Shown piece by piece: positions 18,070 through 27,000 of a DNA stretch of 64,000 nucleotides. Both the position numbers and the translations under genes were made by a program. The stretch's first letter is position 1. The number at the start of each line of letters is the position of its first letter. Origin of the DNA: Clostridia bacterium (lineage in GTDB: Bacteria; Acidobacteriota; Terriglobia; Terriglobales; Acidobacteriaceae); NCBI GenBank assembly GCA_035561135.1, contig DATMYA010000008.1, positions 310,001 through 374,000 of the forward strand, written 5' to 3'. The notes under the pieces are model-generated. The model worked only from the letters and a program-made list of their open reading frames with translations, was not told the DNA's origin and made no database searches.

Positions 18070-19416
18070 TTACTGGCGTGCGCCGACGGCGCTCGAACCT
18101 GCGGTGTCGCGTACCGGCGTAACCGGAGACTTGCCTGCGAAGAAGCTGTGATCGTACAAGGTGCGGTACATGCGACCGGCGACCTCAGCGGCTTTGGGCC
18201 CGAACGTCGGACGGCCTCCACGCAGGAACACGACGGTCACGACGCGGCCATACTGCGTGTTGGCGTAAGACGCGAACCAACCGAAGCGCGTGCCATCCTT
18301 GGAACATGTTCCGGTCTTGCCAAGCACTTCTTCTTCGCTGAAGTTACCGCGCAGGCTGCGAGCTGTACCGTAGTTTACGGCGCCAGCCATGCCCGGCATG
18401 ACTTCGGGAATCAGCGGAGCGATGTCGAGATAACGCTTTACCTTCGGCTGGAAGTTAGCAATCTCGTCCGGCGATGTCGGATGCTGCATGTAATAGAGCG
18501 TGCCGCCGTTCGCGATCGATGCGACCAGCGCGCCAAGCTGCAAAGGCGTCATGGAAACGCTCTCGCCGAAAGAACACATCTTGCCAACGCCGCCGAGCTT
18601 CGCGGCCAAAACTTCGTTCGGATAAGTTCCGAGGTGCTCGCCCTCGATGTTCCATCCGGCCATCTCGCCCAGGCCGTATTGATTCGCGTAATGGCGAACC
18701 TTCTCAAATCCCATGCGACGTCCCAACGCCTCGAAATAAGCGTTGTTGGAATGCGCGAGAGCCTGCGTCAGATTCATCTTCCAAGTGCGGCCGAGCGATA
18801 CCTTCGTGTCGCTCTTGACGATGCCTTCACTCAGTGCTGCAAGTGCGACGGCGACCTTGATGGTCGAGCACGGCTGCGCGCCTTCGGAGAGCGCCAGCTT
18901 CTGGTTCACCATCGTAAGCACGCGGCCGCTGTCGGGGTCGATAGCAACGATGGTGCCGTTCATGTTTCCAAGCGCATCGATTGCGGCTTGGCGCACGACC
19001 GGATCTTCACCGGCAGTAATGTCGCCCGAGGTCTGATCGTCATTAACGAAGGAACTTGCGGAGAAGCGCTCGTAATAACGCCGCTTGCTTGCTCTCTTTC
19101 GGACTGAAGACTTTCGCGCGGATGCTTTTTTCGATGATTTCTTGCTGCGGGCAACCGTCTTGCTGGCAACTGGGCGGCTGTGCTTCAAGCGGCTGATACG
19201 CTTCTGTGCCTTAGGGTTTTCAGAAACCTTTTTGTTGCTGCTGCTGTAGCGCCGCGGTGAAACCGTTGCCGCGAACGAGCTTGCTGTCAAAATCAAGACC
19301 AGGAATACGGCAAGCGCGGATTTGGACACTATTGTGAGTTTCGGCAGCGAAGCGAGAAAGTCACTCACAACGGAGCCCCTTGCGACTTTTCGGAAGGCGG
19401 AGCCTTTGAACGACAT
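18070..19416 (-). CDS. Penicillin-binding protein transpeptidase-domain protein
   Basis: 448 residues. An N-terminal membrane anchor or signal (about 33-50, ALAVFLVLILTASSFAA) is followed by a very basic Ser/Lys/Arg-rich linker (about 55-120). A class-B-like transpeptidase domain then carries all three motifs: S184-T-I-K187 in PCSTIKVA, S223-N-N in AHSNNAYFEALG, and K367-T-G-T in LGKTGTCSKDG. The serine attacks the D-Ala-D-Ala donor stem to cross-link peptidoglycan in the periplasm. It lacks the usual dimerisation domain of full PBPs, so it may be a short D,D-transpeptidase or endopeptidase-like relative. The ATG follows TAAGG. It is divergent from the fts cluster and separated from it by a repeat-bearing gap. 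Confidence 0.85.
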   Translation of the reverse strand: MSFKGSAFRKVARGSVVSDFLASLPKLTIVSKSALAVFLVLILTASSFAATVSPRRYSSSNKKVSENPKAQKRISRLKHSRPVASKTVARSKKSSKKASARKSSVRKRASKRRYYERFSASSFVNDDQTSGDITAGEDPVVRQAAIDALGNMNGTIVAIDPDSGRVLTMVNQKLALSEGAQPCSTIKVAVALAALSEGIVKSDTKVSLGRTWKMNLTQALAHSNNAYFEALGRRMGFEKVRHYANQYGLGEMAGWNIEGEHLGTYPNEVLAAKLGGVGKMCSFGESVSMTPLQLGALVASIANGGTLYYMQHPTSPDEIANFQPKVKRYLDIAPLIPEVMPGMAGAVNYGTARSLRGNFSEEEVLGKTGTCSKDGTRFGWFASYANTQYGRVVTVVFLRGGRPTFGPKAAEVAGRMYRTLYDHSFFAGKSPVTPVRDTAGSSAVGARQ

Positions 19417-19938
19417 TGATACCTTAGCCTTCTAAACCATATGTTTGCCTGCGGATACGACCTGTTCGAGGTTGCACATCAGGAGTTTTCCGTCCGGTAA
19501 CTATTCGCGATAGTACGAGAGTTCCGCTTTCTATTACAACTCTAAATTTCACCGGTGAACCCATTTGTGAAACGCTTGCATCCTGTACTGATGCAGAGAC
19601 TTACGGCAGAGTTGCGGTACGAAAGGATTAGTTCGAAAGTCAGTGAGTTTAACCAATGAACTAGGTGCCTTACCCGATGGCGCGCACGGATGTTTCGATC
19701 CGTTGGCAGCGATTCGGGCAGAGTAACTAAGTCGATTCCAATGGCGTTCTGGTTGTGGAAATCGAGTTTTCAAGCGGAAAACGAAGCCAAAACGAGGTTT
19801 CCGGGGCTGAACTGATACTTCTTGTTCTCTTCCGGCTCGCCCCTGCTCTGCGCGATCTGGCTCGTCGATTCAAAGCGAGCCCCCAAAAAAAAGGTGCCGC
19901 AGCCCCTCCAGAGACTACCTCGTGGGCGCGGGAAACAG

Positions 19939-20077
19939 AGGAGTGATCCTGAACGGGAAAAAAGGAGTGATCCCGAGGGAGTTATCGTGACCGAGGCGAA
20001 GGTATCTGCTTTATACCGCTGCTGGAACAAAGCAGATCCTTTGGCCGCACCAAAAGCGGGCACGACCTCCGGATGAC
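19939..20077. repeat. Palindromic intergenic repeat element (copy B)
   Basis: AGGAGTGATCC occurs twice in direct orientation (19939-19949 and 19963-19973). The arm GTGATCCCGAGG (19967-19978) matches the reverse complement of CCTCCGGATGAC (20066-20077) at 10 of 12 bases. Inside, ATCTGCTTT (20004-20012) pairs perfectly with AAAGCAGAT (20029-20037). The edge motif resembles that of the element at 25914-26026. Confidence 0.55.
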
Positions 20078-20133
20078 CTAGAGTTTTAAGACAAGTTTGT
20101 CAGCGTCTTCCTATGTCATTACTCAGCAACGGA

Positions 20134-20155
20134 AAGGGAGCGCAAAGGCTCCCTT
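20134..20155 (-). terminator. Hairpin terminator downstream of ftsZ
   Basis: AAGGGAGC (20134-20141) pairs perfectly with GCTCCCTT (20148-20155) over 6 nt, about 30 bp after the ftsZ stop on the minus strand. The following T tract is short, so strength is moderate. Confidence 0.6.
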
Positions 20156-20187
20156 CATTGTGAGTTTCCCGGTTTAAGACTCGCAGG

Positions 20188-21495
20188 TTAACGATTCTCG
20201 TTGCGCTGTTTGCGGATGAATGCCGGGACATCGAGGTCGTCATCCTCGTAACTTCCCTTCACTTTGTCCTTCACTGCGTCGAGCGCGATGTTCTCGCGTT
20301 GCGGCGCTGCCTGGGGCGTTGATTGGAATGCGAGTGCCGGTGCGGGCTCGACAAACTCTGCCTCCTCGACCACCTCTACCTGCTCGCGCGTGCCAATTTC
20401 AGCAGCCACTTCCGCGCGAGGAGAGATGCGTGGCGCGGGTCTGTACGCAGCTGCCGTGCGCTGATTCTGGATGGCAGCCGCTGCCGATGAAACAGCGTGC
20501 TCGCGGCGCTGCGGCTGGTCAGTCCTGAAGCCCGTTGCAATGACGGTGATCTTGACTTCGTCCTTCATCTTCTCGTCTAACACTGCGCCGAAGATGATGT
20601 TCGCGTCTTCATGCGCAGCCGACTGGATGATGGTCGAAGCCTCATTCACCTCCGCCAGCTTCAGCGAACTTGATCCGGTGATGTTGATGAGGATGCCGCG
20701 CGCTCCGTCAATCGCTCCGGCTTCGAGCAGCGGCGATGCAATCGCGCGCTGCGCGGCGTCCATGGTGCGACGCTCGCCTTTCGCCGTAGCCGTACCCATG
20801 ACGGCGTAGCCCATGCCGGCCATGATGGCCTTCACGTCGGCGAAGTCGCGGTTGATGATGCCGGGGATGGTGATGATATCCGAAATGCCCTGTACGCCCT
20901 GTCGCAGAATGTCGTCGGCGATGCGGAAGGATTCGAAGAACCCGGTGTCCTGCGCGACCGCGAGCAGCTTCTCGTTCGGGATCACAATGACTGTATCGAC
21001 GGAGTCGATCAGCTCGGCAAGTCCGCGTTCTGCCTGACTCATGCGGCGCTTGCCTTCGAATGCGAACGGCTTGGTCACGACGGCGACGGTGAGAGCGCCC
21101 ATCTCGCTCGCGAGAGATGCGATGATCGGAGCCGCGCCGGTGCCGGTCCCTCCGCCGAGACCTGTCGTTACGAAGACCATGTCCGCGCCTTCGAGCGCTT
21201 CGATGATCTTGTCCGCATCTTCCAGCGCGCCCTTGCGGCCAATCTCAGGATTGGCGCCCGCTCCTAGGCCGTTCGTGAGCTTAACGCCTAACTGGATCTT
21301 CACTGGCGCCCGCGAGAGTTGCAACGCCTGCAAGTCGGTGTTGGCAACGACGAACTCTACGCCCTCGACTCGGGCGTCGATCATGCGGTTGATGGCGTTT
21401 CCGCCGCCACCGCCGACGCCTATAACTTTAATCTTTGCCTGGTTGTGCGGGTCTTCGTTGAACTGGATTCGGATGTCTTTCGTCGCGTCGGTCAT
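20188..21495 (-). CDS. ftsZ: Cell division protein FtsZ
   Basis: 435-residue tubulin-like GTPase that forms the division ring. GTP-binding blocks are clear: [16 protein letters not shown] and the tubulin signature [15 protein letters not shown] at about residue 115. The T7 loop lies in [12 protein letters not shown] long variable linker ends in the conserved C-terminal peptide ([11 protein letters not shown]), which binds FtsA and other partners. The ATG at 21495 follows GGGGTATC and gives the usual N-terminus; the frame extends to 21546. It lies immediately after ftsA in the ftsQ-ftsA-ftsZ order of the dcw cluster. Confidence 0.98.
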   Translation of the reverse strand: MTDATKDIRIQFNEDPHNQAKIKVIGVGGGGGNAINRMIDARVEGVEFVVANTDLQALQLSRAPVKIQLGVKLTNGLGAGANPEIGRKGALEDADKIIEALEGADMVFVTTGLGGGTGTGAAPIIASLASEMGALTVAVVTKPFAFEGKRRMSQAERGLAELIDSVDTVIVIPNEKLLAVAQDTGFFESFRIADDILRQGVQGISDIITIPGIINRDFADVKAIMAGMGYAVMGTATAKGERRTMDAAQRAIASPLLEAGAIDGARGILINITGSSSLKLAEVNEASTIIQSAAHEDANIIFGAVLDEKMKDEVKITVIATGFRTDQPQRREHAVSSAAAAIQNQRTAAAYRPAPRISPRAEVAAEIGTREQVEVVEEAEFVEPAPALAFQSTPQAAPQRENIALDAVKDKVKGSYEDDDLDVPAFIRKQRNENR

Positions 21496-21580
21496 TGATA
21501 CCCCAGATTTGTCGCTGTTCTTTGTTTCGTTAAATTTAGAGTGCAACGTCCCCGCAATCTCACGCGCGCGAATGAACTCG

Positions 21581-22807
21581 TTACAGCCCGAAGGTTGAGC
21601 GCGCGAACAGCGATTTCAGCTTCGCGCCAATGCCCTGGTCCTGGTTGCTTTTGGTGGTACGCGCGCGATGCGCGTAGAACATCAGTCCGATGAGAACCGA
21701 GAATTCCGGCTCAGCGAGAAACGACGGCAGCTTCGCGATTGCCTGAGGCGACCCGAGGCGCGACGGGCGGCGGAAGACGTCTTCCGCAATATCGAGCATT
21801 CCGTGAAGGCGCGCGCCGCCACCGGTGAGAACGGTTCCCGCCCCGAGCAGATCCATGACGCCGGTCTGCCGCAGATTGTCGCGCACCATCTCGAACAACT
21901 CGCGCGCGCGTGGTTCCAGTATTTCTCCGAGCAGGCGTTGTTGCATGAGGCGCGACGGCCGATCGCCCACGGACGGCACCTCTATCTCATTCGCTTCGGG
22001 AATGCTGGTGACGACGGCGTAGCCGAATTGCCGCTTGATCTTCTCCGCGTCGGCCAACGGCGTCCGCAGGCCGACAGCTACATCGTTGGTGAAGTGGTCG
22101 CCGCCGATGGGCACTACGGCGGTGTGCGCCACTACGCCCTCGATGAAAACGATAATGTCGGTTGATCCCGCGCCGATGTCGATGAGACATACGCCGAGGT
22201 CGCGCTCATCGCTGCGGAGGATAGCGTCGGCACAGGCCAGAGCCTCGAACACCGTATCGTTCACATGCATGCCGGCGCGGTTCAGTGCGGTTACTACATT
22301 CTGCGTGGCGCTGGCCGAGGCCGTCACTACGTGTACGCGGACTTCGAGTTGCTTACCCATCATGCCCGCGGGATCGCGTATGCCGGATTGCTCGTCGAGA
22401 ATGAATTCCTGGGGAAGCAGGTGCAGCACTTCCCTGTCCGCCGGCAGAGCGATGTTGCGCGCCTTCTCCACGGCAAGCCGAATGTCCTCGCGCGAAATCT
22501 CGCGCGGGCGCGAGCCGAGCGTGATGCCGCCCTGACTGTTCACGCCACGCACGTGACTGCCGGAGACACCTACGACAGCCGACTCCAGCGGAGCCTCGGC
22601 CGTGGTCTCGGCATCTTCCATGGCCTTCTGGATGGAGAGTACCGCTTTCTCCAGATCGACGATCACGCCTTTGCGCGAACCGCGCGACTCGCACACGCCG
22701 TGGCCGCGGTAGCGTAGTCCCGTGTCCGTTACTTCGGCGGCAAGCGCGCAAGTCTTCGCGCTGCCGACATCGATCACCGTCAACATATTTTCTTGCTGGT
22801 TTCCCAT
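21581..22807 (-). CDS. ftsA: Cell division protein FtsA
   Basis: 408-residue actin-like ATPase that tethers FtsZ to the membrane. Actin-fold phosphate and adenosine motifs are visible: [16 protein letters not shown] near the N-terminus, [18 protein letters not shown] in the middle, and [18 protein letters not shown] near the C-terminus. The SHTS-like 1C region ([14 protein letters not shown]) is present. The C-terminus ([15 protein letters not shown]) is a probable amphipathic membrane-targeting helix. Its ATG follows the ftsQ stop after 3 bp, implying translational coupling; no separate ribosome-binding sequence is seen. Confidence 0.97.
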   Translation of the reverse strand: MGNQQENMLTVIDVGSAKTCALAAEVTDTGLRYRGHGVCESRGSRKGVIVDLEKAVLSIQKAMEDAETTAEAPLESAVVGVSGSHVRGVNSQGGITLGSRPREISREDIRLAVEKARNIALPADREVLHLLPQEFILDEQSGIRDPAGMMGKQLEVRVHVVTASASATQNVVTALNRAGMHVNDTVFEALACADAILRSDERDLGVCLIDIGAGSTDIIVFIEGVVAHTAVVPIGGDHFTNDVAVGLRTPLADAEKIKRQFGYAVVTSIPEANEIEVPSVGDRPSRLMQQRLLGEILEPRARELFEMVRDNLRQTGVMDLLGAGTVLTGGGARLHGMLDIAEDVFRRPSRLGSPQAIAKLPSFLAEPEFSVLIGLMFYAHRARTTKSNQDQGIGAKLKSLFARSTFGL

Positions 22808-22810
22808 GGA

Positions 22811-23923
22811 CTAATGCTTTTTCACCCTCTTGCGATGCGGTTGTTTCGCCACTGCATTCGCGCTGCCCTGTGGCTTTGCGGGTTTCATAGATTTCACAGC
22901 CGCGCTCTCTCGCTTGACGGTCGCCGGCGGCGTGCCAGGCTGCGCCTCACGCGAGGGCACTGGATCTGGATTCAGAATGACCTGGCGCTCGTAACGCAGG
23001 TCCACGGAATCGAGTCTTTGATATTGCTGCCGCCACTCCTGCACGTGCGCAACGTAAACCTTGTAACGATCTAGAAAGTTCGACGACCCCAGGTGCACCA
23101 ACACGGTACCAACCGGATCCGATACCGTGACCTTCACGTCTTCCGGATCGCTCATATCGACTTCGCTCAAATCCTGCGAATAGCGCGCTCCGCCGGAATC
23201 CAGTTCGTGAACCAATTGGCCATAAATCTTCATTCGGGCCGCGCGAGTCGAGAGCGGCTCAGCCTCGTTCATGCCGACAACAACCGGAAACGAATATGTA
23301 CCGTCAGTCTCCATGTCCATGACAACGCCATAAGCATCGATCAGATCGATTCGTGAACCAATCTGCGCGAAAGCTACCGGCGTGCGCTCCTTTACCGACA
23401 CGCGCAAGCGGTTTGGCAGAAACCGCATCACGGACGCCGACTCGACCCAGGGGATTTCTTCCAACTGCTTCTTGCGCTCCGAAAGGGGCACGAAGTAAAC
23501 ATTGCGGCCAATATCGCCGCCCATCACCTGCATAATTTGTGAGCGCGATACGTGGTGGTTGCCGTCCGTCTCTATCAGGTCGCTGGAATCAATGCGAAAG
23601 CGCCAGGAGCGCGTCCCGTAGCGATAGACGACTGCGCAGCTCGCACCCAGCACTCCAAGGCTCACCAGCGCAACGATGACGACGCGAAGACGATTCGCAG
23701 TCTTTTTGGGCAATGGCCCACGACGCACCGGCACGCGCTTCTGGCCCCGCAGAAACGGTGATTGCTGCTCCGGTTCCAGATCCATCACGTCGATCGGCAG
23801 GTCGTCATCCTCGCTCACACGCGCACGCGAACGCGAACCAGCTTCGGGGCGCAGGAATCCGCCGCCGCCTGAAGTGGTTGGCGTGTCGTCGTCAGATGTG
23901 AATGGACCTTGATTACGAGCCAT
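22811..23923 (-). CDS. ftsQ: Cell division protein FtsQ
   Basis: 370 residues. A long acidic cytoplasmic N-terminus is followed by one transmembrane helix (VVIVALVSLGVLGASCAVVY at about 85-105). The POTRA domain starts with the family block (HVSRSQIMQVMGGDIGRNVYF and the adjacent LSERKKQLEEIPWVESASV, in outline). The FtsQ beta domain follows (RTPVAFAQIGSRIDLIDAYG). The C-terminus is basic and proline-rich. FtsQ links the FtsZ ring to the septal peptidoglycan synthases. It is the first of the three fts genes in the window; no mur or ddl gene lies upstream on this strand. Confidence 0.93.
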   Translation of the reverse strand: MARNQGPFTSDDDTPTTSGGGGFLRPEAGSRSRARVSEDDDLPIDVMDLEPEQQSPFLRGQKRVPVRRGPLPKKTANRLRVVIVALVSLGVLGASCAVVYRYGTRSWRFRIDSSDLIETDGNHHVSRSQIMQVMGGDIGRNVYFVPLSERKKQLEEIPWVESASVMRFLPNRLRVSVKERTPVAFAQIGSRIDLIDAYGVVMDMETDGTYSFPVVVGMNEAEPLSTRAARMKIYGQLVHELDSGGARYSQDLSEVDMSDPEDVKVTVSDPVGTVLVHLGSSNFLDRYKVYVAHVQEWRQQYQRLDSVDLRYERQVILNPDPVPSREAQPGTPPATVKRESAAVKSMKPAKPQGSANAVAKQPHRKRVKKH

Positions 23924-24363
23924 GAAAAAGAGTGAGCCGCCAGAGGTGCCCGCGCAAAAACGGGCTTATTGCCTTGAATTTCCGGGACCGTGCTGTATGG
24001 GCACGGTCCGAAGTCCCCGGCTCACTATAACGTCTTTTCGCGCTATTGCGCAGAGGGTTTTTGCGCGAACCGCATTGTTTACGCTAGAAATCACGCAAAG
24101 CGGATTCCCAAGCGATAAGAGCGCCGAGTTGCGGGTCCAACGCGGATCAAAATATATGGGTGGAAACGCCGACTTAAGGCGCGATGCTCGTGCACGCCGA
24201 AGCTGTCCCTATCACGACAAACGAGTCGCTGTTGTATCCGGCGGTCCAGTGACATTGACCCCCTCACCTGGTGCGCGACATAATCATCAATGCCCTGGCA
24301 AGACAACCTGCGGACGCGCCCCCGCGCGTGCGCAAGGAATCCGCAACTTTTGAGTGGTGAATC
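23924..24363. other. Divergent intergenic region with a hairpin and a candidate promoter
   Basis: 440 bp between ftsQ (minus) and the small helical gene (plus) without a credible gene. GGACCGTGC (23985-23993) pairs perfectly with GCACGGTCC (24001-24009) over a 7-nt loop in the ftsQ leader. It has no U tract, so it may be a 5' leader structure. The rightmost 110 bp hold the plus-strand promoter described separately. Confidence 0.55.
24255..24284 (+). promoter_or_regulatory. Candidate sigma-70 promoter for the small helical gene and rlpA
   Basis: TTGACC (24255-24260) and CATAAT (24279-24284) are separated by 18 bp. Each matches five of six consensus bases. The GTG start of the first gene follows about 80 bp downstream. 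Confidence 0.5.
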
Positions 24364-24591
24364 GTGAGCGAAGAAACCAACAGCAGCCGCGTACGCTTCG
24401 AGAACGCTGGCCGCAAACTGGACGAGGCAGCCGAGCGCGTGGAGCGCGAGGCAGAACAGTTCATAAAATACCTCAACGACGAGGTAGTGCCGGCGGTGCG
24501 TACACATTCGAGCCGGGCGTTGCGTACGGCAGCCGAAAAGATGCAGCAGTTCGCCGACTACATGGAACAGAACTCCCCGAAATCCGAGTGA
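24364..24591 (+). CDS. Small helical (coiled-coil) protein, 75 residues
   Basis: A GTG start at 24364 gives 75 residues that are almost entirely charged amphipathic helix, with heptad-like spacing (NAGRKLDEAAERVEREAEQF, then TAAEKMQQFADYMEQNS). No signal peptide or known domain is seen. The stop codon overlaps the GTG of the RlpA-like gene (GTGA at 24588-24591), so the two are probably translationally coupled. The composition resembles phasin- or apolipoprotein-like small helical proteins, but that is only resemblance. Function unknown. Confidence 0.65.
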   Translation: MSEETNSSRVRFENAGRKLDEAAERVEREAEQFIKYLNDEVVPAVRTHSSRALRTAAEKMQQFADYMEQNSPKSE

Positions 24592-25376
24592 GCGAACTCC
24601 GACGCGGCAATTTCTTCCCGAATTCCTGTGGCCTGCGAGTCTGGACCGTTCCAGTCCTTCTTCTGCTGGCGGCGATGCTGTTGACCGGCTGCGGCGGCAA
24701 GAAGCGCTCGAAAACCAGGATTCCTCCGCCACCTGACGTTTCCAGTGGTCAAGGCACATCGGCCCGCGACCGCGCTCCCGTGCCACGCGATTCTGAAGGT
24801 AATGAGGTTGCGATCGAGCCGGGGGCCAAGGTCATCTGGACCGAAACCGGGCTGGCCAGTTGGTATGGCCCTCCGTACCACAACCGTCGCGGCGCAAATG
24901 GCGAAATCTTCAACACGAACGCCATGACGGCTGCCCACAAAACCTTGCCGCTCAATTCCATCGTTCGCGTCACAAATCTCGCGACCGAACATTCGACCGT
25001 CGTGCGCATCACGGATCGCGGACCGTTTATAGGCGAGCGCATTGTTGATCTCTCGCTGGCTGCGGCCAAGGCGGTGGACGTATGGCGTCCGGGCGTGGCG
25101 AAGGTACGCCTCGACGTGCTCGAAGCGCCCTCTGCGATTGAACGCGGCGGACGCTGGTGCGTACAGGTTGGCGCCTTCGCGAAACAGCGGGACGCGCTGG
25201 ATTTGAAAGACAAGCTCATGCGCCGCTACAAGACGGCCAAGGTGCTGCAGTTTGCCGGCCCAACGGGCTTCTGGGTTCGTGTGCGCGTTTTTGAAGACGA
25301 TAAGAAGCGCGCACAGGAAGTGTCGCAAATCATCAACGTGGATGAAGGCGGCGTGTTTCTCGTCAGGCTCGATTAA
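24588..25376 (+). CDS. rlpA: RlpA-like lipoprotein with SPOR domain
   Basis: 262 residues from a GTG at 24588 that overlaps the previous stop by 4 bp. The lipoprotein signal ends in the lipobox LLTGC. Residues about 85-175 form a double-psi beta-barrel: ETGLASWYGPPYHNRRGANG, EIFNTNAMTAAHKTLPLNS, then VRITDRGPF and the RIVDLSLAAAKAVD block. The C-terminal 75 residues form a SPOR domain (WCVQVGAFAKQRDALDLKDK) that binds denuded septal glycan. RlpA proteins are septal or peptidoglycan-associated lytic transglycosylases in some bacteria. Close placement to ftsQAZ agrees with a division role. The longer frame from 24354 is rejected because it reads through the upstream gene. Confidence 0.9.
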   Translation: MSELRRGNFFPNSCGLRVWTVPVLLLLAAMLLTGCGGKKRSKTRIPPPPDVSSGQGTSARDRAPVPRDSEGNEVAIEPGAKVIWTETGLASWYGPPYHNRRGANGEIFNTNAMTAAHKTLPLNSIVRVTNLATEHSTVVRITDRGPFIGERIVDLSLAAAKAVDVWRPGVAKVRLDVLEAPSAIERGGRWCVQVGAFAKQRDALDLKDKLMRRYKTAKVLQFAGPTGFWVRVRVFEDDKKRAQEVSQIINVDEGGVFLVRLD

Positions 25377-25465
25377 CGATTGCGGGCGCTCTGGCAACAT
25401 ACACGTGCCGATAAATTCGAGCGCTTTGTTGTATGCTTTGCGGCTGAAAGAACAGGAACGATCAT

Positions 25466-25807
25466 ATGTCCGACTGCCTTTTCTGCAACATCATTGCCGG
25501 CAAGATTCCTTCGAAGAAGGTTTACGAGGACGAGCGCGTCTTTGCCTTCGAAGACATCCATCCGCAAGCTCCCACTCACGTGCTCATCATTCCGAAGCAG
25601 CACATTGAGGGACTGAACAAGGCCAAGCCGGAGGATGCCGAAATCATCGGATACTGTCACCTGATGGCCGCGAAACTCGGACGCGAGCGCGGAATCGAGG
25701 ATGGCTACCGCACGGTTCTTAACGTCGGGCCAAAGGCTGGACAGTCCGTATTCCACCTCCATCTGCACCTCATCGGCGGGCGCGATATGAAGTGGCCTCC
25801 GGGATAG
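25466..25807 (+). CDS. HIT family protein (HinT-like)
   Basis: 113 residues matching the histidine-triad nucleotide-binding family throughout: CLFCNIIAGKIPSKKVYEDE at the N-terminus, HPQAPTHVLIIPKQHIE in the middle, and the catalytic triad HLHLHLIGGR near the C-terminus. HinT-type enzymes hydrolyse AMP-lysine and related phosphoramidates. The length is typical. It starts with ATG, lies about 90 bp after rlpA and may share its transcript. CXXC residues at the N-terminus (CLFC) are the usual zinc ligands in this branch. Confidence 0.93.
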   Translation: MSDCLFCNIIAGKIPSKKVYEDERVFAFEDIHPQAPTHVLIIPKQHIEGLNKAKPEDAEIIGYCHLMAAKLGRERGIEDGYRTVLNVGPKAGQSVFHLHLHLIGGRDMKWPPG

Positions 25808-25913
25808 CACGATCCCCGGGTAGAAGTGCGCGCTTGAAGAAGGCCTGTCAGGTGCTTAGAACCATGTAGGTGGAGCAGCCTTCAGGCCGGTTGAGATTGC
25901 TAACAAAGTAGAG

Positions 25914-26026
25914 CGTCATGTCGACCGGAGCGCGAAGGGGAGACAGCTTGTGTTTCGTTTGCGGCGGAAACACAAAATGTTTCGACTACGCGCCGCGACA
26001 AGACGGGCGCTCCGCTCAACATGACG
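25914..26026. repeat. Palindromic intergenic repeat element (copy A)
   Basis: The left arm CGTCATGTCGACCGGAGCG (25914-25932) matches the reverse complement of the right arm (26008-26026) at 17 of 19 bases. Between them TTGTGTTTC (25948-25956) pairs perfectly with GAAACACAA (25967-25975) over 10 nt. The unit fills the gap between the HIT gene and the convergent DehI-family gene. Its edge motif resembles that of the element at 19939-20077. Confidence 0.6.
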
Positions 26027-26040
26027 ACCTGATTTGAAGT

Positions 26041-26892
26041 TTACGCCGCGCGATAGCGTCCGCTGTAGATCGCAAAGGAACGTTGCCAGACTCCGATGAG
26101 CATTGCGAACTGTGGCAGCAGCCGCGCGAAGCCGTCCACCAATTCCTCTATCTCTCTCCACTGCTCGGGCGAAACGTTGCGCACCAGGTTGCGGTGATCC
26201 CTTACGGGCATGCCGGTAATCAATCCCATCGAGCGTCGCATCACTTCATCGCGCGCGCGCAGGAAGCTCGGCTCGGCGAAGACCTTTTTGGTGTCCATCC
26301 AGACCTGCGCCAGGTATCCGGGAAAAGGAATCAGCGCGCGGAAGGCGCTTGGAATATGCTTCGTACCCGTAGCGCGCCGGACGTCGGAGAAGAGCAGCCA
26401 GACGCGCATCCCCGCTTCGCTTTCATTTGGGATGTGCAGCGTCACTAATCGGGAGAGTGCCGGAGACTGCTTTGCCGTGCTGACGCGCCCTCTTTGCCCG
26501 CCAGAGTAGCCGCGCTGCATGAGTCGCGAGAACAGCACCATGCGCGGCATGGCGCGCGCGAAGACTCCCACCACTGCGGCCAGCACGCCAATATCCCCGG
26601 TCGGAATCTTCTGACCCGCCAGCGTGCGCTCCTGGTCTCCGAAGCGCCACCCGCCGGTGATCACTTGCGACCGGATGAACTCATCCAGCGCTGCGGACGC
26701 TGACTGGAATTCGCGCGAACCGGCAACGTGTTCCAGGTCGCGCCACATCGCCTTCATGTATTCAGGGTTTCCGGCTGAGAGCTTGAAGATGGTTGGAACG
26801 TAGGGCAGGTCAAAGGCAGCTCGCACATCGGAGTAGATGTGCCGCAAGTCCGGGCTGACTTCGTGTTCTTCGTAAGCGCGGGTGAGAGGCAT
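26041..26892 (-). CDS. DehI-family (halocarboxylic acid dehydrogenase-like) protein
   Basis: 283 residues with the two-fold pseudo-repeat typical of the DehI family. The first half contains DLPYVPTIFKLSAGNPEYMK and the second IPSAFRALIPFPGYLAQVW, each followed by a helical segment. DehI enzymes hydrolyse 2-haloacids, but most homologues are uncharacterised and may act on other substrates. I cannot confirm the catalytic aspartate by eye. There is no signal peptide, so it should be cytoplasmic. It is transcribed alone toward the repeat element. The assignment is by pattern resemblance. Confidence 0.6.
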   Translation of the reverse strand: MPLTRAYEEHEVSPDLRHIYSDVRAAFDLPYVPTIFKLSAGNPEYMKAMWRDLEHVAGSREFQSASAALDEFIRSQVITGGWRFGDQERTLAGQKIPTGDIGVLAAVVGVFARAMPRMVLFSRLMQRGYSGGQRGRVSTAKQSPALSRLVTLHIPNESEAGMRVWLLFSDVRRATGTKHIPSAFRALIPFPGYLAQVWMDTKKVFAEPSFLRARDEVMRRSMGLITGMPVRDHRNLVRNVSPEQWREIEELVDGFARLLPQFAMLIGVWQRSFAIYSGRYRAA

Positions 26893-27000
26893 AGGTCGCC
26901 TGAGTCCTCCAGGAATGGCTCGTACTCTGGGGGGCTCACCCGTTGGACGGCATTGGGCGGCCTGGCAGTTGCCGCCCTCGCCAGAAAACCTCTCGAGAAA

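Larger units (their letters stand above)
19417..20187. other. Long non-coding gap with a palindromic element
   Basis: 770 bp without a credible gene between the PBP start and the ftsZ stop. Short frames here lack coding character or start signals. The right third holds a palindromic repeat (19939-20077) and the ftsZ terminator. The left two thirds should include the PBP promoter; I see no clear consensus. Confidence 0.55.
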
